A stretch of DNA of 64,000 nucleotides from Strigamia acuminata (taxonomy: Eukaryota; Arthropoda; Chilopoda; Geophilomorpha; Linotaeniidae), in NCBI GenBank assembly GCA_949358305.1, contig OX442319.1, positions 6,944,001 to 7,008,000 of the forward strand, written 5' to 3'. Positions 11,945-23,018 of this stretch are shown here, in pieces; within the stretch, counting starts at the first letter, position 1, and every line of letters begins with the position of its first letter. The position numbers and the translations under genes were made by a program. Under the pieces are notes generated by a model. The model was not told the DNA's origin and did no database searches. It saw nothing but the letters and a program-made list of their open reading frames with translations.

Positions 11945-12463
11945 ATGTACATCCTACAAGAAGATTTGAAGAAATAATTATTAAGAATTATTATTTAAAT
12001 AGAATAATATCCGAATTTGCTGCTGTAATCATTTCAAAGGAGTTTTTGATTAGAAACTGGTGTAGTTGGGGGGAGAAGAAGTTTAAGTCTTAACAGTTTG
12101 AATAAATTCTCGATTCCAGTTTGTGGAATTTAGAGAATATCCAGTGAATTAGTGAATAATACCAAGCTTTAGTGTTGGTATCCCAATTTAAAACGAGTAT
12201 CTAGTCAGAAACTCAATTGTGAAAATAAGAGAATTGTCAATTACCTTTAATTATTGAATTTTGGGGGTTAATTTGCCAATCCTTTTAACATCTCGTGTGT
12301 TTCAATCCTGTTAACAGCTTGTGGATATCCATCCTGTTTTTGTGTGTTCAGTAAATCCTAGAGTGTAAAAGAATTAGACAAATTCTTGTTAACCAATTTA
12401 GTCAGTTAAGTTGAGTTTGAATCCTGAACTGATCCTTGAATTCTTCATTTCTCGGTGAGGATT

Positions 12464-15400
12464 ATGGCTACATTATCCGCTGCTGATCTCGAGGAAAAGG
12501 AGGTCATTTGGAAAGCAAAGGCTCAAGGAGCCGAGGATCTGCTGGGATCTTCAGTCAACATTCTAGACGGAGGAGAGCTGGAAGCCATGCAAATAACGGT
12601 TGACCAGCAATTGAGTGATCTCGCCGACGAATTGAAAGCTCTTAAAGACGAGTCAAAAAGAGAGGACTATTTAGCAGGGCTTCAACGAATTGAAGACATT
12701 AGAACCAGAGTTAATTTATTGAAACAAAGAGCCAAAGTGTCTGGAAAAATGGCAGGGCAATTTGGTTCCCATCCGGGACAGAATTCCAGTTTAAACCAGA
12801 CGTCCGCTTCATCTAGGAGAAACACGAGATTGCCGAAAACCGACATTGCCAAATTTAGTGGCGATGCAACTGAATATAGAGGCTTTGCGAATTTATTCGA
12901 ATCAGCGGTTGATCAGAACACGGAGCTTTCGAACGTGGAAAAGCTTATATATCTGAGATCATGCTGCACTGGGGCTGCAGAATCCGCAATCAAGTCGTAC
13001 CCAATAACTGATGACGCCTACCCATTAGCGAAAAATACATTGGAGAGTCTATTCGGATCTGAAAACACGCAGAGAAATGCGATTTCAAAGATGATTAGGG
13101 AGTCGAAACCCGTTTTCGATCTCTACCCAATCGAGCCACTTAAAGCTCTATTCACGTCATTGGCATCTGCTGTCCGGACCATGGCGCAACTGTCTGTGTC
13201 AGTTGACACTACTGGAACGTACCTTATTCCAGAACTACTTAGAAAATTTCCACCGGAGATCTCCCAACGTTTTTACCGAAAGCATCAAGGAAAAGTTGAT
13301 GATGTTAACGTTTTTCTGGACTTCGTAGCAACCGAGATACAACTGGCTGAATTGTCGGAAGAAAGCGTTCTCCTTAAGCGCGCTCATCTGAAGAAGTCAG
13401 AAAAATTTGAGAAAACTTCAAAGGAAACAAGAGAAAGACCAACTGGAACAATGTCCTCATTCGTGACTTCTGAGAATGGAAAATTAAGCATGAATTCCAA
13501 GTCGAATCCAAACCGCAAACCCGCTTGCGCTTATTGTGATGGTGATCACGCACACGCAAACTGTGACGCCGATCTAGATGTACCGGCGAGGATCGAAATA
13601 GTGAAGAAGAAACGACTTTGTTTCAACTGCTTGAGATATAACCACACAGCCAAAGAATGTACCGTGAAGTTTTGTTGTCGCTTGTGTGGTGGAAGACATC
13701 ACACATCGATCTGCAACAAAAACAACAAAGAAAAAGCGATTACACCAAAAGAAGAAAACGTGTCTACTAATGTATCGCTTACCGAGTCGGTGGAGATTCA
13801 ACTGATGGTCTTCACTGCTCTTTTTGTGAAGAAAAATGGAGACATGTACCCCGTCCGCGGATTACTAGATCCAGGAAGTCATCGCTCCTACGTCACGAAG
13901 AGACTAGTAAATAAATTCCGGATGCAAAAGATCGAGACACTACACACGATGACACAGTGTCTGCTCAACAAAAAGCCAGTTCCGACGACACATGATGTCT
14001 TTAGATTCGAACTGCAATCAAGACACGGAACGGAAAAGACATCAATCCTTGCATTAGAAACCGACACGCTCCCGAAAGTCAAAGGGATAATTGGAGCAGA
14101 AGCCATAAAGCAGGTCCAATCACTCGGACTTGAGATGGCTGAGATACATCCGTCAGAATCGGAAGACATTGACGTCTTATTAGGAAGCAACGCATGGTGG
14201 AAGATTTGTCAAGGTGGAAGCCGAAAAATCAACGACGAGTTGGGATTAATGCAGACAATTTTTGGGTGGATTCTAAACGGTCGACTGAGACCAAACAACC
14301 CGCTTGAAGAAAACATGGCAGCGTGCAACATTTCTTGCATGGCGGTCGAGTCCAAAGAAGAAGTGATCTCAAATCAACCTGAAAATGACGAAAACAAAAT
14401 AGTCCAGTTAATTCCGAAATCACCGTCCGACATGAATGGCGAACCCGGTGTGAATAAACAGACAGACGTCACACTTTCTTGTTTTGCCGCGAGCCTCTCC
14501 AGTGGTCTGGAGAAAGAGGAACTGGATACCACCCTCCAAAAAACGAAAAAGTCGTTCAAGGATGGAGGATTGGCCAACAGAACTTCAAGCTCGGACATGA
14601 AGCCGGAATTACGAGGGCGAAATCAGTCGGAGTCACTGAGAAAGAAAGCAAACCAAGTGCCCAGTTTACCCAAATTGTGTGCAATCTTGAGATGGACCGG
14701 AGAATTGATTTTCAATTTCTGGAAAAAGAAAAATGTCTTATCGAACAATCAAAGAGGAATTCACCTTATCCTTGGTCCAATGTATGCCGGGAAAACGACC
14801 AAGTTATTGAAGATCTTAGAAAAAGAAGAGAAGACGTCGTCCTTGCTCATTAAGCACTCCAATGACGAACGTTACAGTAAATCCGAAGTCGTGACCCACG
14901 ATGGTCATCGACGAGAAGCAATCGCGACCAGTAGCCTAACCAATGCTGTGAAAAAAACGAAATTAATGAAGACAATCGGAATTGATGAAGGACAGTTTTT
15001 TCCCGACATTTTTACTTTTTCAAATGAAATGGCTGAGCAAAAGAAAAAGGTAATAGTCGCCGCATTAGACGTCGATTTCAAGAGGAAGCCATTTGATCAG
15101 ATATCCAAGTTAGTTCCACTAGCCGAGTCTGTTGTGAAACTACAAGCAAAATGTTATTTTTGCGGAGATAAAGCTGAATTTTCAAGACGAATTTCGCACG
15201 AAACCAGAGTCAAGGTGATAGGAGGGATCGACAAATACAAACCAACCTGTCGAGTATGTTTCTCAAAGCCCATGGAGTCAGTAGAGACAAAAAGGAAAAT
15301 CATCAACGGAATTATTCGACTTAGTTGTATGATTGTCAACCGAAGAATACCTCCGTGGATACCATATTTGATCCGTCAAAGAATCTTGCCATCCAGAGTG

Positions 15401-15469
15401 AAATACAAAAAGGTGAAAGAGGTCTCCCAAATATTATCATCAAAGACCAGAAGTAATCAAACTAAATGA
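12464..15469 (+). CDS. Gag-protease-thymidine kinase fusion polyprotein (A2), 1001 aa
   Basis: I start at ATG 12464 (A at -3, G at +4); the frame is open 9 nt further up but has no ATG there. Domains: N-terminal Gag with charged helix (about 1-100), capsid-like DUF1759 region (about 120-300), three CCHC-type zinc knuckles (355-367, 386-399, 405-417), DUF1758 aspartic protease with D469 in DPGS, protease tail ending in an FGWILNG block near 600-606, a low-complexity linker (about 607-760), and a type II thymidine kinase (about 763-940). Kinase marks: P-loop GPMYAGKT at 771-778, THDG near 811, DEGQ at 841-844 with E842 the expected catalytic base, the LVPLAESVVKL lasso-side block, and zinc cysteines 897, 900, 929, 932. 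Known TK1 enzymes phosphorylate thymidine to dTMP. The homologous F protein continues from the same FGW block into reverse transcriptase, so the kinase stands where pol should be. The basic tail (about 940-1001) shows no KEN degron. The polyprotein assignment is strong; kinase activity is inferred. Confidence 0.95.
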   Translation: MATLSAADLEEKEVIWKAKAQGAEDLLGSSVNILDGGELEAMQITVDQQLSDLADELKALKDESKREDYLAGLQRIEDIRTRVNLLKQRAKVSGKMAGQFGSHPGQNSSLNQTSASSRRNTRLPKTDIAKFSGDATEYRGFANLFESAVDQNTELSNVEKLIYLRSCCTGAAESAIKSYPITDDAYPLAKNTLESLFGSENTQRNAISKMIRESKPVFDLYPIEPLKALFTSLASAVRTMAQLSVSVDTTGTYLIPELLRKFPPEISQRFYRKHQGKVDDVNVFLDFVATEIQLAELSEESVLLKRAHLKKSEKFEKTSKETRERPTGTMSSFVTSENGKLSMNSKSNPNRKPACAYCDGDHAHANCDADLDVPARIEIVKKKRLCFNCLRYNHTAKECTVKFCCRLCGGRHHTSICNKNNKEKAITPKEENVSTNVSLTESVEIQLMVFTALFVKKNGDMYPVRGLLDPGSHRSYVTKRLVNKFRMQKIETLHTMTQCLLNKKPVPTTHDVFRFELQSRHGTEKTSILALETDTLPKVKGIIGAEAIKQVQSLGLEMAEIHPSESEDIDVLLGSNAWWKICQGGSRKINDELGLMQTIFGWILNGRLRPNNPLEENMAACNISCMAVESKEEVISNQPENDENKIVQLIPKSPSDMNGEPGVNKQTDVTLSCFAASLSSGLEKEELDTTLQKTKKSFKDGGLANRTSSSDMKPELRGRNQSESLRKKANQVPSLPKLCAILRWTGELIFNFWKKKNVLSNNQRGIHLILGPMYAGKTTKLLKILEKEEKTSSLLIKHSNDERYSKSEVVTHDGHRREAIATSSLTNAVKKTKLMKTIGIDEGQFFPDIFTFSNEMAEQKKKVIVAALDVDFKRKPFDQISKLVPLAESVVKLQAKCYFCGDKAEFSRRISHETRVKVIGGIDKYKPTCRVCFSKPMESVETKRKIINGIIRLSCMIVNRRIPPWIPYLIRQRILPSRVKYKKVKEVSQILSSKTRSNQTK
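14759..15283 (+). other. Thymidine kinase (TK1-like) domain within the A2 polyprotein
   Basis: Uninterrupted by introns, unlike animal TK1 genes, as expected for a captured cDNA. The order P-loop, RYS...THDG, GIDEGQFFPDI, VIVAALD...RKPF, LVPLAESVVKL, CxxC, VIGGIDKY, CRVC follows animal TK1 closely. It is not a herpesvirus-type (TK2-fold) kinase, which lacks the zinc cysteines. Release from Gag-Pro by the element protease is possible but I cannot place a cleavage site. Confidence 0.93.
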
Positions 15470-15504
15470 TGGGTTGTTCGCACTTTCTTTTCGCCGGCAA
15501 TCTA
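15470..15504 (+). other. A2 3' UTR without a classical polypurine tract
   Basis: Only 35 bp separate stop and LTR. It is pyrimidine-rich (CACTTTCTTTTCGCCGGCAA) where a purine-rich plus-strand primer is expected. F, C, G and D show a related CT-rich block in the same place. Confidence 0.6.
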
Positions 15505-16861
15505 TGTTGCTAGCAACATAAAGGAAAGTTGCTAAACGTCTTAAAAATTAGTCATCTGGAATTATTAAAAAGGGTTTTTAATATTTATCTTAGATTGGGA
15601 ATTTAATTAGGCACTTATCTGAATATAAGTCTTCTTTGAGTTAGTTTGAGTGAATTTCTCAGTACTGGTTGATCTGACCGGATAAATCTGGGAAGAAAAG
15701 AGTTTTACATTAGTTATTTTTCCACTTAGAATTTATTTTCTATCTTGTTTACCTGTGTTATGCATGTTTTGATGTTTTCAAGTGTTTTCCTGTTTCCAGT
15801 CCACTACTGTCAATGTAGTGACAAGGTGTAGTGATGCTTTCAGACAGCAAAAGTGTACTAGAATGAGAAATGTATGTTATTATCAGTTTTAAGCTGTTTC
15901 AATCAATTTCTGTGAGTTTTCTGTATATTACTAACCAATTAAGCGTTTTGTTAACTTAGATTGTGTGTAGCCTGTCTAGTGAGCTAATTTCAAGCCTTTT
16001 TATCCTCCTGCAAGTGATCTCTGTTTACATTGTCGGCCATTACTGTGGGAGTGGTCTACTTGTATCTGTAAAGAGAGGAGAAAATGTTTAATCCCAAAGA
16101 GTTTTTGTGGGTTCTGATTAATAATTAATCACTTAATTATTATGCAATGTAAAAGTGTTAAGTTTGAGATTTATCTGTGTTGATTTATAACTTAACTTCT
16201 GCACTTACTGTAAAGTTGCCAGCTCATTGGTCTAAAATGTCTTTACTTATTCTTTTCTCTATTTTATGAGTTGTTCAGTGTGTTTTAGAGTGAATAATTT
16301 AGTTCTCAATGAGCATTGTGTTTAGAGACTGTTGTTAATGTATACTTTTGCATTTAATGCCAAATACTTGCTGTTAGGCTTATGTGTTTTCAACTATTAA
16401 CTTCTACGGTAGTTTTGTTGTGCCAGCAGTACTTATTTCTCTTTACAAGCACTTAGAGACCTCTGTAACTTTAAGTGCAAGTGTCCTTATACAATGTGGA
16501 GATAGTTACACTTGTTGTTTCTTATTATTGTTAAAGTGTGACTTCTTTGTAAAATCCTCGTGATTCAATTGTAGTAGTCTTGTTAAGAATTTAGAGAATA
16601 AAATGGTTGCTTTTTATTTCTCTCCAAGTCTCATTTCTCTATACAACCAGAAAGCAATGTGCAGTGAGTAGAAAAATCCTCCTTCCTCCTCCTTGAACTC
16701 ACCAGTGGCAGATCATCATGTGAAGCAGCAAGTTCAAGTCCAGTGTTTGCATTTCTTCAAGTCTTTGGCCAACTTCTGTGTATCAATTTGTGCCAAGCAG
16801 CAGTCAAGTATTGCCGCCCCTCCTTCTGGCCTGGTTGTCGCCTGCGACCTTGCCAGAAACA
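15505..16861 (+). repeat. Shared middle LTR of A2 and A3, 1357 bp
   Basis: Single LTR serving as 3' LTR of A2 and 5' LTR of A3. It shares some variants with the A2 5' LTR (TTAGGCAC near the start, GGTGTAGTGATGCTTTC) and others with the A3 3' LTR (TTATGCATG, GAGAAAATG, TTTGTGCCAAG), so it looks mosaic. Confidence 0.9.
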
Positions 16862-17682
16862 ATTTGGTACCGTGAACCAAGGATTTCTTCCAGTTATCTC
16901 AGTGGACCTTCATGTGTGCTGCAAAATTCATCAGTGGGTTTTGTTCTCAAGCTGTGCAAAGCTTTTATGTGTAAAGTGCCATTGAAGCTGTGCCACTACA
17001 GTGAAGTGTATGCTCTCGTCCGCCTTTCACAGGCAAAAAAGTGGGTTTTTCAAGTTGGATTCTCAAATTGTCAAGATGGTCAAGAGGTTTTTCAACTTGG
17101 ATCAAGCAAGGCTTCGAGAGTACGAGCGATCCTGCACGACAATCAATTCCAAACACAACGCAATGTACATCCTACAAGAAGATTTGAAGAAATAATTATT
17201 AAGAATTATTATTTAAATAGAATAATATCCGAATTTGCTGCTGTAATTATTTCAAAAAGAGTTTTTGATTAGAAACTGGTGTAGTTGGGGGGAGAAGAAG
17301 TTTAAGTCTTAACAGTTTGAATAAATTCTCGATTCCAGTTTGTGGAATTTAGAGAATATCCAGTGAATTAGTGAATAATACCAAGCTTTAGTGTTGGTAT
17401 CCCAATTTAAAACGAGTATCTAGTCAGAAACTCAATTGTGAAAATAAGAGAATTGTCAATTACCTTTAATTATTGAATTTTGGGGGTTAATTTGCCAATC
17501 CTTTTAACATCTCGTGTGTTTCAATCCTGTTAACAGCTTGTGGATATCCATCCTGTTTTTGTGTGTTCAGTAAATCCTAGAGTGTAAAAGAATTAGACAA
17601 ATTCTTGTTAACCAATTTAGTCAGTTAAGTTGAGTTTGAATCCTGAACTGATCCTTGAATTCTTCATTTCTCGGTGAGGATT
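16862..17682 (+). other. A3 leader (5' UTR)
   Basis: Contains the primer-binding site 16865-16882 and the motif CACAACGCA at 17154-17162, spaced 289 nt as in A2. A small difference near 17255 shifts the non-genic open frame seen in A1 and A2. Confidence 0.7.
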
Positions 17683-20039
17683 ATGGCTACATTATCCGCT
17701 GCTGATCTCGAGGAAAAGGAGGTCATTTGGAAAGCAAAGGCTCAAGGAGCCGAGGATCTGCTGGGATCTTCAGTCAACATTCTAGACGGAGGAGAGCTGG
17801 AAGCCATGCAAATAACGGTTGACCAGCAATTGAGTGATCTCGCCGACGAATTGAAAGCTCTTAAAGACGAGTCAAAAAGAGAGGACTATTTAGCAGGGCT
17901 TCAACGAATTGAAGACATTAGAACCAGAGTTAATTTATTGAAACAAAGAGCCAAAGTGTCTGGAAAAATGGCAGGGCAATTTGGTTCCCATCCGGGACAG
18001 AATTCCAGTTTAAACCAGACGTCCGCTTCATCTAGGAGAAACACGAGATTGCCGAAAACCGACATTGCCAAATTTAGTGGCGATGCAACTGAATATAGAG
18101 GCTTTGCGAATTTATTCGAATCAGCGGTTGATCAGAACACGGAGCTTTCGAACGTGGAAAAGCTTATATATCTGAGGTCATGCTGCACTGGGGCTGCAGA
18201 ATCCGCAATCAAGTCGTACCCAATAACTGATGACGCCTACCCATTAGCGAAAAATACATTGGAGAGTCTATTCGGTTCTGAAAACACGCAGAGAAATGCT
18301 ATTTCAAAGATGATTAGGGAGTCGAAACCCGTTTTCGATCTCTACCCAATCGAGCCACTCAAAGCTCTATTCACGTCATTGGCATCTGCTGTCCGGACCA
18401 TGGCGCAACTGTCTGTGTCAGTTGACACTACTGGAACGTACCTTATTCCAGAACTACTTAGAAAATTTCCACCGGAGATCTCCCAACGTTTTTACCGAAA
18501 GCATCAAGGAAAAGTTGATGATGTTAACGTTTTTCTGGACTTCGTAGCAACCGAGATACAACTGGCTGAATTGTCGGAAGAAAGCGTTCTCCTTAAGCGC
18601 GCTCATCTGAAGAAGTCAGAAAAATTTGAGAAAACTTCAAAGGAAACAAGAGAAAGACCAACTGGAACCATGTCCTCATTCGTGACTTCCGAGAATGGAA
18701 AATTGAGTATGAATTCCAAGTCAAATCCAAACCGCAAACCCGCCTGCGCTTATTGTGATGGTGATCACGCACACGCAAATTGTGATGCGGATCTCGATGT
18801 ACCAGCGAGGATCGAAATAGTGAAGAAGAAACGACTTTGTTTCAACTGCTTGAGATATAACCACACAGCCAAAGAATGTACCGTGAAGTTTTGTTGTCGC
18901 TTGTGTGGTGGAAGACATCACACATCGATCTGCAACAAAAACAACAAAGAAAAAGCGATTACACCAAAAGAAGAAAACGTGTCTACTAATGTATCGCTTA
19001 CCGAGTCGGTGGAGATTCAACTGATGGTCTTCACTGCTCTTTTTGTGAAGAAAAATGGAGACATGTACCCCGTCCGCGGATTATTAGATCCAGGAAGCCA
19101 TCGCTCCTACGTCACGAAGAGACTAGTAAATAAATTCCGGATGCAAAAGATCGAGACACTACACACGATGACACAGTGTCTGCTCAACAAAAAGCCAGTT
19201 CCGACGACACATGATGTCTTTAGATTCGAACTACAATCAAGACACGGAACGGAAAAGACATCAATCCTTGCATTAGAAACCGACACGCTCCCGAAAGTCA
19301 AAGGGATAATTGGAGCAGAAGCCATAAAGCAAGTCCAATCACTCGGACTTGAGATGGCTGAGATACATCCGTCAGAATCGGAAGACATTGACGTCTTATT
19401 AGGAAGCAACGCATGGTGGAAGATTTGTCAAGGTGGAAGCCGAAAAATCAACGACGAGTTGGGATTAATGCAGACAATTTTTGGGTGGATTCTAAACGGT
19501 CGACTGAGACCAAACAACCCGCTTGAAGAAAACATGGCAGCGTGCAACATTTCTTGCATGGCGGTCGAGTCCAAAGAAGAAGTGATCTCAAATCAACCTG
19601 AAAATGACGAAAACAAAATAGTCCAATTAATTCCGAAATCACTGCCCAACATGAATGGCGAACCCGGTGTGAATAAACAGACAGACGTCACACCTTCTTG
19701 TTTTGCCGCGAGCCTCTCCAGTGGTCTGGAGAAAGAGGAACTGGACACCACCCTCCAAAAAACGAAAAAGTCGTTTAAGGATGGAGGATTGGTCAACAGA
19801 ACTCCAAGCTCGGACATGAAGCCGGAATTACGAGGGCGAAATCAGTTAGAGTCAGGGAGAAAGAACGTCGAATTACTTACAAACCAAGTGCCCAGTTTAC
19901 CCAAATTGTGTGCAATCGTGAGATGGAGTGGAAACGTGATTCTGAATTTCTGGAAAAAGAAAATTGATTTGTCAACCAATCAAAAGGGAATTCATCTCAT
20001 CATTGGTCCAATGTATGCGGGAAAAACGACCAAGTTATT
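17683..20039 (+). pseudogene. Gag-protease-thymidine kinase fusion, 5' part, broken by D (A3)
   Basis: Starts at ATG 17683 in the same context as A2. Gag, the three zinc knuckles and the protease are intact and, by eye, identical in protein to A2 over about 650 residues although the DNA differs at synonymous sites. The linker is 4 residues longer and more divergent. The frame reaches the kinase P-loop (GPMYAGKTTKL) and is then cut at 20040; it reads a few foreign codons of D and stops at 20058. The truncated 791-residue product could still act as Gag-Pro, but the kinase is lost. Confidence 0.9.
20036..20039. repeat. Target-site duplication TATT of D
   Basis: TATT at 20036-20039 is repeated at 38102-38105 on the other side of D. 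A2 and A1 carry the uninterrupted site once. Four bases is typical for BEL/Pao. Confidence 0.95.
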
Positions 20040-21775
20040 TGTTGCCAGCAAGCAGTGATTGCTGCAAGGACTGGCAACTCACGCACCTCGTAATAAACAT
20101 TCGAGCGATCAAATCTTCGCACAGCACTTTTCACTACTCGACTCGATTGAAACCATTCTGACATTTGATAACGCATATCAAGTTTTCTGACTTGGCCATC
20201 ATTGTCCTCTCCATGTCGACCAAAACTCGAGAACCTGGCTTTTGCTTTAAACATGACTGTTGGCGGATATTCGGGCTCGAATATCAATCTCGTCTTTCAT
20301 AAATCAAAGATGGCGCAGATTCGAATCTCGCGCTTGTGTGCAACCGAAAAGAAACACTCGTTCTTATTTACGAACAAAAATAAAACGATGTTTAATCGTT
20401 CAAATCAAAACTATAACTACTTGTACAATCGCTTAGCTCGTGTCACAGCCTTTTATTACAATAGAAAAAGACACGAGCGCATTATTGACACAATAAAGGG
20501 ATAATATCTCAACCAACACTGTCTCCTACAGGCTTCCGTACTTCAAGATCACAACAGCCGTTGAGACCTAAGACTTAAACTTAAAACCTAATCTAACATT
20601 GAAGATACACTGCCAATAAACACATCTGAACTCAAAGAATATTTAAAGACAGTAACATAAATTAGAGTGAGGTGTAAACCTCAAAAAACCCGCAATTAAC
20701 ATTCTCAACGAACACAGAGGAGAATCTATAAAACCCGAAAATGCGCAACTTTGCCGCGAGGCGGCATTGTATGCAATCGCCGTAAAATTAAGCCTCGGCC
20801 ACACACACACGATTACGCTTTTAATTACGAATAAAAACTCAATAACAATTCTAATTGTTCGATGTGTTCCTGCAATTATTCATTTGGGTGCCACGGAACT
20901 ATATTCTCATCACCCGAACTAAATTTGAAGATATCCGAGTGTTTCCCAAAACCCGAACCTGAACGAAATGACAAAAACTCTGTGAAATCACGTGACCTCT
21001 ATTTTATCCCGTGAATCTAAATCGGAACCAAAATCAACGAATAAATAAGCAACCAAATAATTCTAAATCTCAATAAACTCTCATAACAAGAACCGAACAC
21101 GAAAGAATCTTTTTACTAAATCAACATGAATCTCGGTCGATAACGAGGCTCGTTGCACCAACTGTCTCCTAATGGCGGATCCAACCGACCAACGCTCCTT
21201 GGTGACCAACGGAACTTCTCCTCTGCCCCACGCCGACTCATCGGATCTAATTCTGCGGTAAACCACATCCAAAGCTATTTATTTAATCGACTAAAAAGTT
21301 TCTGACCTAATATATTTAAATCTACAGCTTCAAAACAACATCTTTCCGAGTGCGCTCCGACCAGACCAAACCGCTCGATAATCAACAACGACTTCGCTTT
21401 TCGCTTTGAAACCCATCCTCGCCGTTATCGCCTTCAATCAGCGACCCAATGCCTGCCTGTACCGTGTCAGATAAGTTCTCGAAAACTATTCAAACTAACC
21501 GGAACCGAAATTAAAAACCTTGACTTTTCCTTTGTAGATAAACCCGATGCCCGAACTTAACACAAGATGGCGCGACACGCTCACCTCTCAATTCTAACGT
21601 TGCGAACTCTTCGAGAAATTGAGACTTTTAAAGAAACGAAATGACCGAAACGATTCAGCTAACCCCGACAACTCACAAGGTAAACATTCCACGAATGGTA
21701 ACTCGAATCATGCAAATGAACCAAAGTTTCTCTCCCTTTTCTGAATATTATTTTGTTGCGTATCTGCTCGCAACA
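20040..21775 (-). repeat. D 3' LTR, 1736 bp
   Basis: Ends (in sense) with GCTTGCTGGCAACA and begins with the TGTTGCG/CGCAACA inverted pair. It contains two AAGATGGCG motifs (near 20309 and 21568), the consensus of YY1/Pho-type zinc-finger factors. Frames of 60-100 codons here recur in the partner LTR and show no homology. Confidence 0.9.
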
Positions 21776-22994
21776 TCGCTCCCACCAAAAAAGAAAGACG
21801 ATAGCGGGGGGAAATTTATACCTAATAAATTCACATCTTCTCTTTACTCGGACAGCCCATCTAACCTCGCTAATTACCACAAGTGACGTTGTGGAGACGC
21901 TTAGTATGAACAACCGTCTCTCTTATCTGTACCCCGCAACCCATCCCCTCTCTCAGGCTCCCATCTCGGACTTATCTCTTCCTTCCAAGAGACCGAGTGT
22001 AAGGACCTAAGAGGGAGGGGAATAGGAAATACAGACACTCTCTATTATTTATGCAAACAAAACTATTTTCGATTCACAGCTTTTAATCGAAGGACGCCAA
22101 TGAGATTCGGGAATTCTCTATCTTCTTCCAGAGAAGGAACCTTTTCAAAAAATGATGCTCTCGTGGAGAAGGAGAAACCACCTAACTTCCATAATCTCGA
22201 TTGTCTACGCCTTTTGCTAATCTCAACCGGTAGCTCCCTAACGTCCCGTATCAAGCGAAGTTACATTGCATCAATTTAAATAGATCCCACTTCTCTTGAG
22301 AAAATCTGATCACCTCTTTTTCAAATTCCAGACTCTAACTCAATTCAATGGACGTCGTATTCTTGCGACTCATGACTCTCGACACGGCTCAACATTCACT
22401 TCACGTGCCGATGTTCTTTGACTATTTTTTTTTCTTATTCGGAGACAACGACTTCCGGACCACTTAAAATCCCTTTTACAAACCGGAATCGTCTTCTGTT
22501 AACTCTCGAATGTCTTAAAAAATTCTCTTAAATTCTTAAAAGAGGAAGTCAAGATTGCCGAACCCGTAGACTCAGAAACGGCGGACTTCTCTTTTTTGCT
22601 AATCCACTTCACTTGTCTTAGGCAACAACCTTTACTATCAGCTCTGTAAATCTCTAATATTTTCCTATCTTAATTCTGCCTTTGAAAACTCCATCAACTT
22701 TGTTTAAAAGAAAACCCTGTTAAGACCAATTACACCACATGCTGCTATTTTCTAATGGAGGGGTTAGTTTCCTGTTGTTATCCAGTCAAGGACATTCGAT
22801 ATTTAACTGAATCCACCATAACTTGGGCTTATTCTAAGCACCCTGTATTTTATTTCCCGTGTTAAATGTTTGAGTTAAGGGTGAGGGAAGCCATGAAGAC
22901 TCTTCTATCTGTTATTTTTTCCACAATATAAAATCTTAGGATTAGGAAAACAGGAAATTAATCAAAAAAGTTTAGTGACCGTTCCTCTTCGGCG

Positions 22995-23018
22995 ACCGAC
23001 GGCGTGCACTCCGCCGGT
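22995..23018 (-). other. Hairpin with GTGCAC loop (D)
   Basis: Sense strand: an 8-bp stem (ACCGGCGG against CCGTCGGT, one G-U pair) closes an 8-nt loop A-GTGCAC-G; the hexamer is at 23004-23009. The loop is identical to that of C and G but the stem sequence is different, so the pairing is kept. Confidence 0.6.

Larger units (their letters stand above)
11644..12463 (+). other. A2 leader (5' UTR)
   Basis: This 820-bp untranslated leader holds the primer-binding site and the conserved motif CACAACGCAATG. A 166-codon open frame crosses LTR and leader (11593-12093) but starts at TTG, and A3 has a frameshift at its end; I do not call it a gene. Confidence 0.7.
10287..16861 (+). mobile_element. A2: Gag-Pro-thymidine kinase retroelement, intact coding region
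   Basis: Structure: 5' LTR 10287-11643, leader to 12463, one open frame 12464-15469, 35-bp 3' UTR, and 3' LTR 15505-16861 that is also the 5' LTR of A3. The element lacks reverse transcriptase, RNase H and integrase, so it needs these in trans. The flank CTGC on the left has no matching duplication on the right of the A2-A3 pair. Confidence 0.92.

Noticed and set aside
11593-12093. 166-codon open frame across the A LTR end, primer site and leader (also 3229-3729 and 16778-17272).
   Set aside because: It begins at a non-ATG codon, crosses the primer site, has no recognisable domain, and A3 has a frame change near its end. Copies are too similar for openness to mean much.
14759-15283. Thymidine kinase as a captured DNA-virus gene or a host gene at this locus.
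   Set aside because: Herpes-type kinases lack the zinc cysteines and have another fold. A host gene is excluded because the same fusion lies in three elements. A viral TK1-type source, such as a large DNA virus, remains possible and needs a phylogeny.
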